A DNA stretch of 50,504 nt, taken from positions 1-50,504 of the forward strand of contig CAIVDV010000083.1 of assembly GCA_903904755.1 (NCBI GenBank). Direction: 5' to 3'. This DNA is from an uncultured Acidobacteriaceae bacterium. GTDB lineage: Bacteria > Acidobacteriota > Terriglobia > Terriglobales > Acidobacteriaceae. A program made the translations under genes and the position numbers. Under the pieces are notes generated by a model, which did no database searches, was not told the origin of the DNA, and saw only the letters and a list, made by a program, of their open reading frames with translations. The first letter of the stretch is position 1. Each line of letters begins with the position of its first letter. Shown piece by piece: positions 19,025 to 26,479 of this stretch.

Positions 19025-20317
19025 ATGTTTGACAGCAAATACCTTCACCCCAGGGAAGAACTGCTTGCCGGGATGGAGCGAATCTACCGCTACAAGATGA
19101 CCACCACCAGCGGCGGAAACCTGTCGATTCGCGATTCCGATGCCAGGGTTTGGATTACCCCCGCCCGAGTCGACAAAGGTGCCCTGCGCCGCGAAGACAT
19201 TGTCTGCGTCCACCCCGATGGTCAGGTCGCCGGCCTCCGCCGCCCCTCCTCGGAGCTCCCAATTCATCAGGAAATCCGCGTGCGCCGCCCCGAACTTGGC
19301 GGTATCGTCCACGCGCATCCCACCGCGCTGGTCGCCTTTTCGCTGGTTCACCAGGTGCCCAATACGCGCCTGTTTCACAAGGCATTCCGCACCTGCGGAA
19401 CCCCCGGCTTCGCTCCCTACGAACTGCCTGGCAGCGCCGCTCTTGGCCATCGGGTTGCCGATGCGTTTGAGGCAGGCCACGACTGCGTCATCCTTGAAAA
19501 TCATGGCGTCGTCACCGCCGGCGTCACCTTTCAGCAGGCCTTCCGCCGCTTCGAAACCCTGGAATTCACCGCCAAAACCCTCATCAAGGCCCGCCTCCTC
19601 GGCGGGGAGATCCGCTTCCTCAACGACGCTCAACTGGCCACAGAGCAGGAGCACAGCCTTCCTGTCCAAAGCTTCACCCCGCCCAACCCCACCAGCCAGG
19701 AAAACGAACTCCGCCGCCAGCTCTGCGAGTTCGTCCGCCGCGCCTACCGCCAGCGCCTCTTCATCAGCACCCAGGGCAGTTACTCCGCCCGCCTCGACGA
19801 CAGCAGCTTCCTCATCACCCCCAGCCATGTCGATCGCGGCACCATCGAGCCCGACGAAATCGTGCTCGTCCGCGACGGCTTTGCTGAGGCCGGCAAGCTG
19901 CCCAGCCACGCCGTCCACGTCCACACCGCAATCTACCGGGCGCATCCTCAAGTCGGCGCCATCGTCAATGCCTACCCAGTGAACGCCACAGCCTTCAGCG
20001 TTTGCGGCATGGCGCTTGACAGCCGCACTATCCCCGAGAGCTACGTCGTCATTCGCAACGTCGGCCGCGTCTCCTTTGGCATGCAGTTTGGCGATGGCAG
20101 GGAAGTGGCCGCCATTCTGAGCCCCACCACCCCCACCCTGCTGCTCGAGAACGACGGAGTCCTGGTGACCGGCAGCGACATCCTTGAAGCTTTCGACCGC
20201 CTCGAAGTCCTCGAATCCACCGCCGAAGCGATCATCAACGCCCGCGCACTGGGCACACTGCGGCCCATGGGCACCTCAGTAACACGCGAACTCGACCACG
20301 CCTTCTTCGGCCTGTAG
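19025..20317 (+). CDS. Tandem class II aldolase/adducin-domain protein
   Basis: A 430-residue protein made of two class II aldolase/adducin domains. Domain 1 (residues ~8-205) keeps the whole metal site of fuculose-phosphate aldolase-type enzymes: Glu77 (SSELPIHQEI), His96 and His98 (VHAHPT) and His160 (ENHGVV). Domain 2 (residues ~228-425) aligns well but has Ala296, Asn315, Tyr317 and Asp377 at those four places, so it cannot bind zinc in the same way. Family members cleave sugar phosphates, epimerise ribulose-5-phosphate or dehydrate methylthioribulose-phosphate; the substrate is not evident. The ATG at 19025 with GAGGC upstream fits. It ends four bases from the stop of the convergent M1-like gene. 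Confidence 0.87.
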   Translation: MFDSKYLHPREELLAGMERIYRYKMTTTSGGNLSIRDSDARVWITPARVDKGALRREDIVCVHPDGQVAGLRRPSSELPIHQEIRVRRPELGGIVHAHPTALVAFSLVHQVPNTRLFHKAFRTCGTPGFAPYELPGSAALGHRVADAFEAGHDCVILENHGVVTAGVTFQQAFRRFETLEFTAKTLIKARLLGGEIRFLNDAQLATEQEHSLPVQSFTPPNPTSQENELRRQLCEFVRRAYRQRLFISTQGSYSARLDDSSFLITPSHVDRGTIEPDEIVLVRDGFAEAGKLPSHAVHVHTAIYRAHPQVGAIVNAYPVNATAFSVCGMALDSRTIPESYVVIRNVGRVSFGMQFGDGREVAAILSPTTPTLLLENDGVLVTGSDILEAFDRLEVLESTAEAIINARALGTLRPMGTSVTRELDHAFFGL

Positions 20318-20320
20318 CGG

Positions 20321-22333
20321 CTAATTGTCTGTGTTCTGGTAAGGCTTCTGCAGGTACAGGCGCGCTTCATTCAGAGCGCCCTGGGTGTTGTCGTTGGTCT
20401 GCACAGCCTGCCGGTACTCGTTCACGGCGCGGTCCCGCTGCCCGGTCACGTCAAAGATCTTGCCCAGCTGGATGTGCGCCCACACCTCGGTCCACCGGGG
20501 GTCACCATCTCCCCGCAGCGCATCGCGGTAAGCATTCGCGCTGGCCTGGTAGTTGCGCTGCGCAAAGAGCAGCTCGCCAATGCGGTAGTCCGCCAGGGAG
20601 CTTTGTGGATTCGCCTCCAGCGCCTTCTGGTACTCCTGCAAGGCCGCCCCGATGTCGCCTTGCGCTACCAACTGCTGTCCCTTGAGAATCGACACCCGCA
20701 CCAGCAAATCCGGGCTGGATTTCAGCACCCAGTTTTCCGGGTCAATGGAAATCTGGCGGGGCCGCCCAAAGGTGTCCACCACAAACTGCGACTGTGAGCC
20801 GACCACGTCAATCCGCTTGGTCTCGGTTTTGCCGTCGGTTTCGACGCGCAATTCCACCGGCATCCGGAAGAGGTCCAGATCCTGTTCGACCTGGCCGATG
20901 GTGCGGAAGCCCTTGTTATTGCCCAGCCGGTAGACGGCAAAGTGCTTCACGAAGTTCGGCGCGCCGGTGCCGTCGACCCACTGCGCAAAGAATGGCGTCA
21001 GCTCCTGCTGGCTCTGCGCCTCGGCAACTTTCTCAAAGTCAACAGACCGCATCGGCTTGTCAGTGTACTGGCTCAGTGCGCCCTGGAGCGAATTCTTGAA
21101 GGCGGTATCGCCAATCTCCCAGCGCAGCATATGGAAGACCATCGCGCCTTTTTCCAGGGTCATTGACTGGAACTCCGGTGTAAAGGCCCCCAGGCGCCCG
21201 GCGGAAGAGAGCGGCGTGGTGTCATACGCAAGTGCACCGGCGGAGACATCCTGAATCGCGTTCTTCAGTGCCGTTCGCCCGTTCTCTTCTTCCACATACA
21301 TCAGCTCGGCGTAGCGGCTCATGCCGTTGGTAATCCAGGCATCGTTCAGCGTCGCCGGCGACACCTCCGATCCCCACCACTGATGGGCAATCGTATTTGC
21401 CAAGAGCCGTATCCCCGACTTGTCGCTCACACGCGATCCGGAAATGGCGGCCAGTTCCGGCGCCCACACTGCCGGGAGAGTATCGTCAGGCAGCTCAACA
21501 ACGGAGAGGCGCCCAGATTCCGGCTGGCCAAAGGTGGTCGTGAAGAAGTCCACCTCGCGCGCGGCGGTTTCGGCAAAATCCGTTGCACTGGCCTGGTGGG
21601 CCACCGTCAGATAGGTCTTGATGTTTGCGGCGCCGCTGGCGGAGGTCGGGGGCACAAACCGACCAGCAATCACGGTTCCCGGGAAGCCCGGCCGGGTCCA
21701 GTTGAAGTCGTAGAGGTCCGCCGGTTTGCCATTGGCCAGTTGAGCTGCGGTGGGCCCGTTCTGGTAGCCCGAGGCCAGCACCCGCATCCCCTGCGGCACG
21801 CGGATATGCATCTCTGCCGTGAAGCGGTTGGTCAGGTAGCCAATCATCGGGAACCATCGTGCGGGGTAGAGCAGATACGACTCGGGCTCCTGGATTGCCG
21901 CCAGTTTCAGCCCCTCTTCGGGCCCATCGTCGTCGCCGGTAATCTTGCCGTCGTAGACAAAAGTCCAGTGCACGGGCTGGCCCTTCACAAACGGCGTCGC
22001 CGGGGTAACGCGAATCGCGCCATCGGCCGAGCGGTCGCCGGTCAGCTTCTTGCCCTGGTCGTCGGTGATGGAGGTAATCTTCAGCGCTGGGTGGAAACCG
22101 AAGGTCACGAGGTCGGCGGTATCCGGTGCGGTAAAGGTGACAACCACCCTGGCCGCGAGGTGATGAGCGGCGGGGTCCAGCTCCGCGTCAATCAGGTAGC
22201 CCTGGACGGTGAGGGTTTGGCGCGCCGGTGCAAAGGCGTGGGCGGCAACTGCGGCAGCCAGAGATGCAAAGACAATTGCCCTGCAAGCGGCGCGGGCGAG
22301 GGGTCGAAAGGCAAGTGGGGAAGCGATCTTCAT
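20321..22333 (-). CDS. M1 aminopeptidase-like protein with lost zinc site, C-terminal TPR
   Basis: A 670-residue exported protein. Residues 1-34 are a signal peptide (FASLAAAVAAHAFAPA). The N-terminal beta domain and catalytic fold of M1 metallopeptidases follow, but the site that should read HExxHQWWG reads NTIAHQWWG: Asn313 and Thr314 replace the first His and the catalytic Glu, and the third ligand Glu is Asn336 (ITNGMSRYAE). The GxMEN exopeptidase loop is replaced by WAPELAAISG. Only His317 of the metal site remains, so hydrolysis is not expected. Residues ~560-660 are two to three TPR-like repeats (GDIGAALQEYQKALEANP; YQASANAYRDAL). The ATG at 22333 lies four bases after the lpxB stop, which suggests translational coupling. 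A scaffolding or binding role is inference. Confidence 0.87.
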   Translation of the reverse strand: MKIASPLAFRPLARAACRAIVFASLAAAVAAHAFAPARQTLTVQGYLIDAELDPAAHHLAARVVVTFTAPDTADLVTFGFHPALKITSITDDQGKKLTGDRSADGAIRVTPATPFVKGQPVHWTFVYDGKITGDDDGPEEGLKLAAIQEPESYLLYPARWFPMIGYLTNRFTAEMHIRVPQGMRVLASGYQNGPTAAQLANGKPADLYDFNWTRPGFPGTVIAGRFVPPTSASGAANIKTYLTVAHQASATDFAETAAREVDFFTTTFGQPESGRLSVVELPDDTLPAVWAPELAAISGSRVSDKSGIRLLANTIAHQWWGSEVSPATLNDAWITNGMSRYAELMYVEEENGRTALKNAIQDVSAGALAYDTTPLSSAGRLGAFTPEFQSMTLEKGAMVFHMLRWEIGDTAFKNSLQGALSQYTDKPMRSVDFEKVAEAQSQQELTPFFAQWVDGTGAPNFVKHFAVYRLGNNKGFRTIGQVEQDLDLFRMPVELRVETDGKTETKRIDVVGSQSQFVVDTFGRPRQISIDPENWVLKSSPDLLVRVSILKGQQLVAQGDIGAALQEYQKALEANPQSSLADYRIGELLFAQRNYQASANAYRDALRGDGDPRWTEVWAHIQLGKIFDVTGQRDRAVNEYRQAVQTNDNTQGALNEARLYLQKPYQNTDN

Positions 22334-22337
22334 GCCA

Positions 22338-23522
22338 TTATCCTTGTGCCGGGAGACCCAGCGTTTCCAGCGTGATGGAGGCGACGCGCGCAATGGCGGA
22401 CTGACTTGTGCCGCGTCCCTGGCGAAGAGTATCGCCTACGGCGCGCAGTCCGTCGAGCATGGATTGACGCGGTTCTCCTTCGGTGAGCAGCGGCTCAAGC
22501 TGTTGGACGATGGAGGTGGCAGTAAAGTCATCCTGAATCAGCTCAGGAACGAGACGTTTGTCTGCAACCAGATTCACCATGGCAACATGCGGCACGTGTA
22601 CCACCCGTTTGGCGATGGCATAAGTTATGGGCGAGACCCGGTACACGACGACAAACGGGTTGCCAATCAGGGCTGCTTCCACGGTGGCGGTCCCGCTGGC
22701 CACGATTGCTGCTCTGGCGTGGAAGAGCGCCGGTCGCGCATCGTCCACCAGCGCGAGGGGAAGCCGTGGCGCATGTTCGGTGATCAAATCGCGGGTCATT
22801 TGGCGCTGGGCCCCAGTGAGCGTGGCTGCAAAGGGGAGCACAAACTGGGTCGTCGGGCGGCGGGCGTGGAGCAGGCTTGCTGCGGAAAGCATCTCCGGCA
22901 GGTTCATCCGGATCTCCTTGGCTCGGGAGCCCGGCAGCAGCGCCACCCAGGTAAGGGCGGGTTCCAGTCCAGCCTCGGCGGCAAATTCCTTGCGCGAGAT
23001 GGCGGGTTGGTCCATGTCTGCCAGTGGGTGGCCTACATAGTCCGCCTGCACGCCATTTTGGCGGTAGAAGGGCTGCTCGAAGGGGAATATGACCAGCATC
23101 CGGGTGACAAACTGCTGCACCAGCTTGATGCGGTGTTTCTTCCAGGCCCACAACTGGGGGCTTACAAAGAAGATTACGGGAATCCCCAGCGCGTGAAACT
23201 CCTTTGCGAGCTTTAGGTGAATGTCGGGGAAGTCGATGAGGACGGCGACGTCGGGGGGGTGGGTGCGGATGGCGTGGCGGAGCTTGCGGAAGTTGCGGTA
23301 GATGCGGGGCAGGTGGCGGAGGACTTCGGTGATGCCCATGACGGCCATTTCGTGGCTGGGGACGATGAGCTTGCAGCCGAGGTCGGCCATGCGCTGGCCG
23401 CCCATGCCGAAGAATGTGGCGTCGGGGCAGCGGGCTTTGAGTTCCTCCAGGAGGAGGGCGCCGTAATGTTCTCCGCTGGCCTCGCCGGCGGAGAGAAATA
23501 TTTTTGGAGACTTCGCTTGCAT
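22338..23522 (-). CDS. lpxB: Lipid-A-disaccharide synthase
   Basis: A 394-residue GT19 enzyme that joins 2,3-diacylglucosamine-1-phosphate (lipid X) and UDP-2,3-diacylglucosamine into the lipid A disaccharide at the inner membrane. The N-terminal FLSAGEASGEHYGALL, the MGGQRMADLGCKL region, LIDFPDIHLKLAKE, SPQLWAWKKHRI and DYVGHPLADM are all characteristic; VALLPGSRAKEIRMNLP is the C-terminal Rossmann start. It marks the organism as an LPS-bearing Gram-negative. The other lpx genes are absent from the window. The stop lies just before the M1-like gene, forming a two-gene unit. Confidence 0.96.
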   Translation of the reverse strand: MQAKSPKIFLSAGEASGEHYGALLLEELKARCPDATFFGMGGQRMADLGCKLIVPSHEMAVMGITEVLRHLPRIYRNFRKLRHAIRTHPPDVAVLIDFPDIHLKLAKEFHALGIPVIFFVSPQLWAWKKHRIKLVQQFVTRMLVIFPFEQPFYRQNGVQADYVGHPLADMDQPAISRKEFAAEAGLEPALTWVALLPGSRAKEIRMNLPEMLSAASLLHARRPTTQFVLPFAATLTGAQRQMTRDLITEHAPRLPLALVDDARPALFHARAAIVASGTATVEAALIGNPFVVVYRVSPITYAIAKRVVHVPHVAMVNLVADKRLVPELIQDDFTATSIVQQLEPLLTEGEPRQSMLDGLRAVGDTLRQGRGTSQSAIARVASITLETLGLPAQG

Positions 23523-23893
23523 TCCCCTTAGGTTATACAGGGTTGGGGGTTGAGGTTGTCAGCGGGCCGAAATTGCGGGAGGGGGGAGGGGGGGGATGTT
23601 TTTGGGGGTGAATCTCTCCTAAGGGTTTTGTTTTGTTGCGGATGTGAGGTGGTTACCTGATGCATTGTGTGCGCTTTTGTGCATGTTTTGTGCGCATTTT
23701 GCGCGGGTTTTTGTGGGCTGAGAGGGTTGAGGTAATGTTACCGGGGTACTATGTGCCCAGAATGAGGGTTTTCGAGTGCTGGATTGATTGTGCGCCTTTT
23801 CGTCGAAATTATCGGCAAGGGTGTGGGAGGTTTTTGAGGGGTCAGGGGGCAGGGGTCGGGGTTGAGGGCAGGTGGTAGGACTGGATAATCGAT
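23523..23893. other. Noncoding spacer with dispersed GTGCGCA element
   Basis: No credible gene in 370 bases. It is G-rich with long G runs near 23580. TGTTTTGTGCGCATTTTGCG at 23684-23703, with its flanks, resembles a second copy at 49321-49344 near the other end of the window. A GGGGTCAGGGGGCAGGGGTC stretch near 23837 belongs to the TCAGGG-like short repeats also seen at 36463. Confidence 0.5.
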
Positions 23894-24067
23894 ATGAGCC
23901 ATACCGGGGTAGGGTATTTTGAGAATGTTTTGACTGGCGGGTTGACGGGGTATGTGTATGACGGGGCGGGGATTCGGGTGGCGAAGGGCGGGCTGACGAG
24001 CTTCAGTTGCAACTTTGCGTCGAATGGGTATGCGACGAAGAAGAGCTGGGTGTTGGGGCCGGGGGGG
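23894..24067 (+). pseudogene. RHS core, upstream-frame fragment
   Basis: This short frame encodes LTGYVYDGAGIRVAKGGLTS and SWVLGPGG, the usual RHS/YD-repeat approach to the core, and then runs into the wrong frame after a run of seven G (24061-24067). Removing one G would join it to the next frame as PGGEQVTEYS. No RHS sequence is found before about 23910, so the N-terminal barrel is missing altogether. Confidence 0.7.
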
Positions 24068-25061
24068 AGAGCAGGTGACGGAGTATTCGGTGGCGGCGGG
24101 TGTGAGCAGTTGGGCGCATACGTATGTTTTTGCCGGGTCGAAGCTGGATGCGACCTATAATGGGGCCGATACGTATTTCGCACTGAGCGACTGGTTAGGG
24201 ACGAAGAGGGTCGAGGTGGATGCCAGTGGGGCGTGTGCGACGGGGTATCGGAGTTTGCCGTTTGGGGATGGGCTGGCTTCGGCGGCGGTGACGGTGGGTG
24301 GGGTGGCGGTGGCGCAGTGTGCGACGGATGCCACCGAGCAGCACTTTACCGGCAAAGAACGAGATACCGAGAGTGGGAATGACTACTTCGAAGCGCGGTA
24401 TTTTGCGAGTGGGATGGGGAGGTGGTTGAGTCCGGACTGGAGTGCGAAGGAAGAGCCGGTGCCGTATGCCAAGCTGGATGATCCGCAGACGCTGAATTTG
24501 TATGGGTATGTGGGGAATAATCCCTCAGACAGGACTGATCCGGATGGGCATGCGTGCAAGAGCGGGGACAACCAATGCGAGCTCAAGGAGATTGCAAAAA
24601 ATACTCCTGCGTTGCACACGCCCTCAGCTCCGCCAATTGCGGAACTTAAGACAGATATGAAGGGTGGGACGACCACTCTTACCGTGAGCACTAACGAGAA
24701 AACGACGGACTTAACTATCCACACCCAGAACAAGGTCGATAGTAGCTCGAAGCCTGGCGCAAACGCCCCGTATTCCACCCCAGGCGTTGTCGGCGTCAAA
24801 ACGGATGCCGCCCATGCGGGTCAACCTGCATATGGCCCCAAGGGCTCATTTATTGACACCGGAGACCCACGTGGTAGAGCGATTCATGGAGGTGGGTCAG
24901 GACTTCATGACGGCTCTGCACTTGGCGAGCGGCAATCCCGGCTGATGCCTACATTTGGATGCACTCGCGGTTTCAATAACGATGTCATCAGACTCGGGAA
25001 GGCAATCACGGCCTTTCAGCAAGCGAATCCGGGAACTCCAATTCCTTACGTGAGGCAATGA
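24015..25061 (+). CDS. RHS core with YkuD/L,D-transpeptidase-like C-terminal toxin domain
   Basis: After the frameshift the reading frame carries the RHS-associated core: GYRSLPFGDGLAS, FTGKERDTESGNDYFEARYF, LSPDWSAKEEPVPYAKL and LNLYGYVGNNPSDRTDPDGH. Family knowledge places self-cleavage and a variable toxin after this core. The variable part (from ~24550) has lower GC, a Thr/Ser-rich linker, and ends in a YkuD-like pattern: His in RAIHGGG (codon 24885), a second His in GLHDG, then MPTFGCTRGFNND with Cys (codon 24960) and Arg, followed by VIRLGKAI and NPGTPIPYV. This matches the His-Gly ... Ser/Thr-x-Gly-Cys-x-Arg arrangement of L,D-transpeptidases and HX14 before TFGC recalls Tlde1-type effectors. 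Predicted target: peptidoglycan, in the periplasm. The true start is unclear (TTG at 24015 is the first possible); the gene is 5' truncated. Its stop overlaps the next gene by ATGA. Confidence 0.75.
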   Translation: MRRMGMRRRRAGCWGRGGEQVTEYSVAAGVSSWAHTYVFAGSKLDATYNGADTYFALSDWLGTKRVEVDASGACATGYRSLPFGDGLASAAVTVGGVAVAQCATDATEQHFTGKERDTESGNDYFEARYFASGMGRWLSPDWSAKEEPVPYAKLDDPQTLNLYGYVGNNPSDRTDPDGHACKSGDNQCELKEIAKNTPALHTPSAPPIAELKTDMKGGTTTLTVSTNEKTTDLTIHTQNKVDSSSKPGANAPYSTPGVVGVKTDAAHAGQPAYGPKGSFIDTGDPRGRAIHGGGSGLHDGSALGERQSRLMPTFGCTRGFNNDVIRLGKAITAFQQANPGTPIPYVRQ

Positions 25062-25645
25062 TTATGTTGATTTTCCGATTCATCGCAATACTTGCACTCG
25101 TGGCTGCGGGGTCTGGCAATCCAACCTACAAAGGCCCAATCCAATTCGGCACCTTCGGCGTTATACGCCCTTTGCCAGTCAAGGCCTTGTTACGTCAGTT
25201 AGGAAAGCCTGCGTCAGGCAAATCTCCGTTCTGCTACCGCTATGGTGAGAGCGCTTACTTGCGCATCAATAGAATTGAAGAGCAACCTGAATCGGCAGGG
25301 GAACTCCTCGTAAGCAGCATCCCGATCTGTCCAATCGATGCCGTTGCAGAGACTGGGACTGATTTTCGTTCCTGGAAGACTGGAGAGGGGATAGCTCTTG
25401 GTGCTACGAAGGAAGATTTGCTGAGAGAGTACGGAAGGCCCACGAGTGTGGAGAAGCCTGACCATGTTACAGACCGTCGCTTTTTCTCTGATTACGCGCC
25501 AAGGATGCACCCCACAATTCCAATTGCAAGAGAGGTGCTGCTTTACAACGGTGTGCTAAAGGGATTGCCAGAAAGCTGGAGATCCGCTCGGTTTGGTATT
25601 TGGAACGACAAGGTCACCTGGATCATGTTGACCATCGACGATTAG
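25058..25645 (+). CDS. Putative exported immunity protein
   Basis: A 195-residue protein starting in the ATGA overlap with the RHS toxin frame, the usual order for effector-immunity pairs. The N-terminus (MLIFRFIAILALVAAGSG) is a signal peptide or membrane anchor, so the protein should face the periplasm, where an L,D-transpeptidase-like toxin would act. The mature part has no recognised domain; it contains Cys residues at SPFCYRYGES and SIPICPID and a YRYGESAYLRINRIEE strand. GC is lower than in neighbouring genes. A second Met at 25064 could be the real start. Immunity function is inferred only from position, overlap and topology. RHS-core sequence resumes immediately after its stop. Confidence 0.65.
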   Translation: MIMLIFRFIAILALVAAGSGNPTYKGPIQFGTFGVIRPLPVKALLRQLGKPASGKSPFCYRYGESAYLRINRIEEQPESAGELLVSSIPICPIDAVAETGTDFRSWKTGEGIALGATKEDLLREYGRPTSVEKPDHVTDRRFFSDYAPRMHPTIPIAREVLLYNGVLKGLPESWRSARFGIWNDKVTWIMLTIDD

Positions 25646-26093
25646 GGCGTGAGCTCCACGTGGACGCACAGCAACGTATTCGGCCCGGGCAAACTTTTGG
25701 CGACTTACAACGCGACGGGGACGTATTATGACCTTACCGACTGGTTGCCACCCCACGGACGAGGACCTGTCCGCGGGGGCCCCGGGTTGGGGACCAAGCG
25801 AGTTGAGGTGAATGCTGCGCTGACGTGCGAGACAGGGTATCGGAGTTTGCCGTTTGGGGATGGGCTGACGCCTGTGAGGGTGACCGCGCTGCCGCAGTGT
25901 GTGGATGCGACGGAGCAGCACTATACGGGCAAAGAACGAGATACCGAGAGTGGGAACGACTACTTCGAGGCGCGGTATTATGCGAGCGGGTTTGGGCGGT
26001 TCATGTCGCCGGACTGGAGTGCGAAGGAAGAACCGGTGCCGTATGCCAAGCTGGATGATCCGCAGACGCTGAATTTGTATGGGTATGTGGGGT
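25646..26093 (+). pseudogene. Second RHS-core remnant without toxin
   Basis: Directly after the putative immunity gene the sequence encodes another RHS core: FGPGKLLATYN, GYRSLPFGDGLTPV, YTGKERDTESGNDYFEARYY, LSPDWS-like MSPDWSAKEEPVPYAKL and LNLYGYVG. It parallels ~24100-24513 nearly base for base in its last ~160 bases. At about 26093 homology stops at GYVG (no NNP) and the frame runs into hairpin repeats and a stop at 26188. A 42-bp in-frame insertion lies at 25748-25789. It has no start of its own. Likely a displaced, decapitated RHS tip. Confidence 0.75.
25748..25789. repeat. 42-bp in-frame insertion in the RHS remnant
   Basis: Compared with the first RHS copy (SDWLGTKRVEV), this one reads TDWL, then 14 extra residues rich in Pro, Gly and Arg, then GTKRVEV. 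The extra 42 bp are flanked by GGTTG (25743-25747 and 25785-25789), as expected for a short target duplication, and contain the palindromic pieces CGGAC..GTCCG and GGGGGCCCC. Confidence 0.75.
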
Positions 26094-26420
26094 GTGGGCG
26101 GGTGAGGCTGCTTTGGGCGCAAGCCAGGCGAAAGAGCATACCTCAGGGGCTAAAGCCCTGTGATTTTCCTGGCTTTTGCAGGGGTTGAAACCCCTGCCTA
26201 CCGTCCGGGACGGGGATGGCGGTGGCAAAGGCAGAAGCAGATCCCCTTCGGGGATGAAAACAAGAAAAGCAAGAGCAAAGGCGGATTGAGCTGGCGCTCG
26301 ATTGCGGCCCACCCTAGCCACAAAAACAAAGGCGTGGCGAGGGTCGGGCACCCTGCCTCATTTCTATTGACTGGATTCTCGGCACGACTGAAGTCGTGCC
26401 CCTTCACAAAACATTCCTGA
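26094..26420. repeat. Cluster of short palindromic (REP-like) hairpins
   Basis: At least four separate hairpins follow one another: CAGGGGCTAAAGCCCTG (~26142-26160), GCAGGGGTTGAAACCCCTGC (~26177-26196), CCCCTTCGGGG (~26243-26253) and GGCACGACTGAAGTCGTGCC (~26381-26400). GAGCTGGCGCTCGATTG at 26288-26304 recurs exactly at 49599-49615. There is no gene here; it separates the RHS remnant from the ABC transporter gene. Confidence 0.75.
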
Positions 26421-26479
26421 ATGCGGGTGGGGGTGGGTTGGCTTTGCCTTGAGGGGTGGGGCGGAGCTGGCCGAGGGGG

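Noticed and set aside
23842-24183. Minus-strand frame of 113 codons over the RHS fragment
   Set aside because: Antisense of recognisable RHS codons; Pro/Thr-rich low-complexity product.
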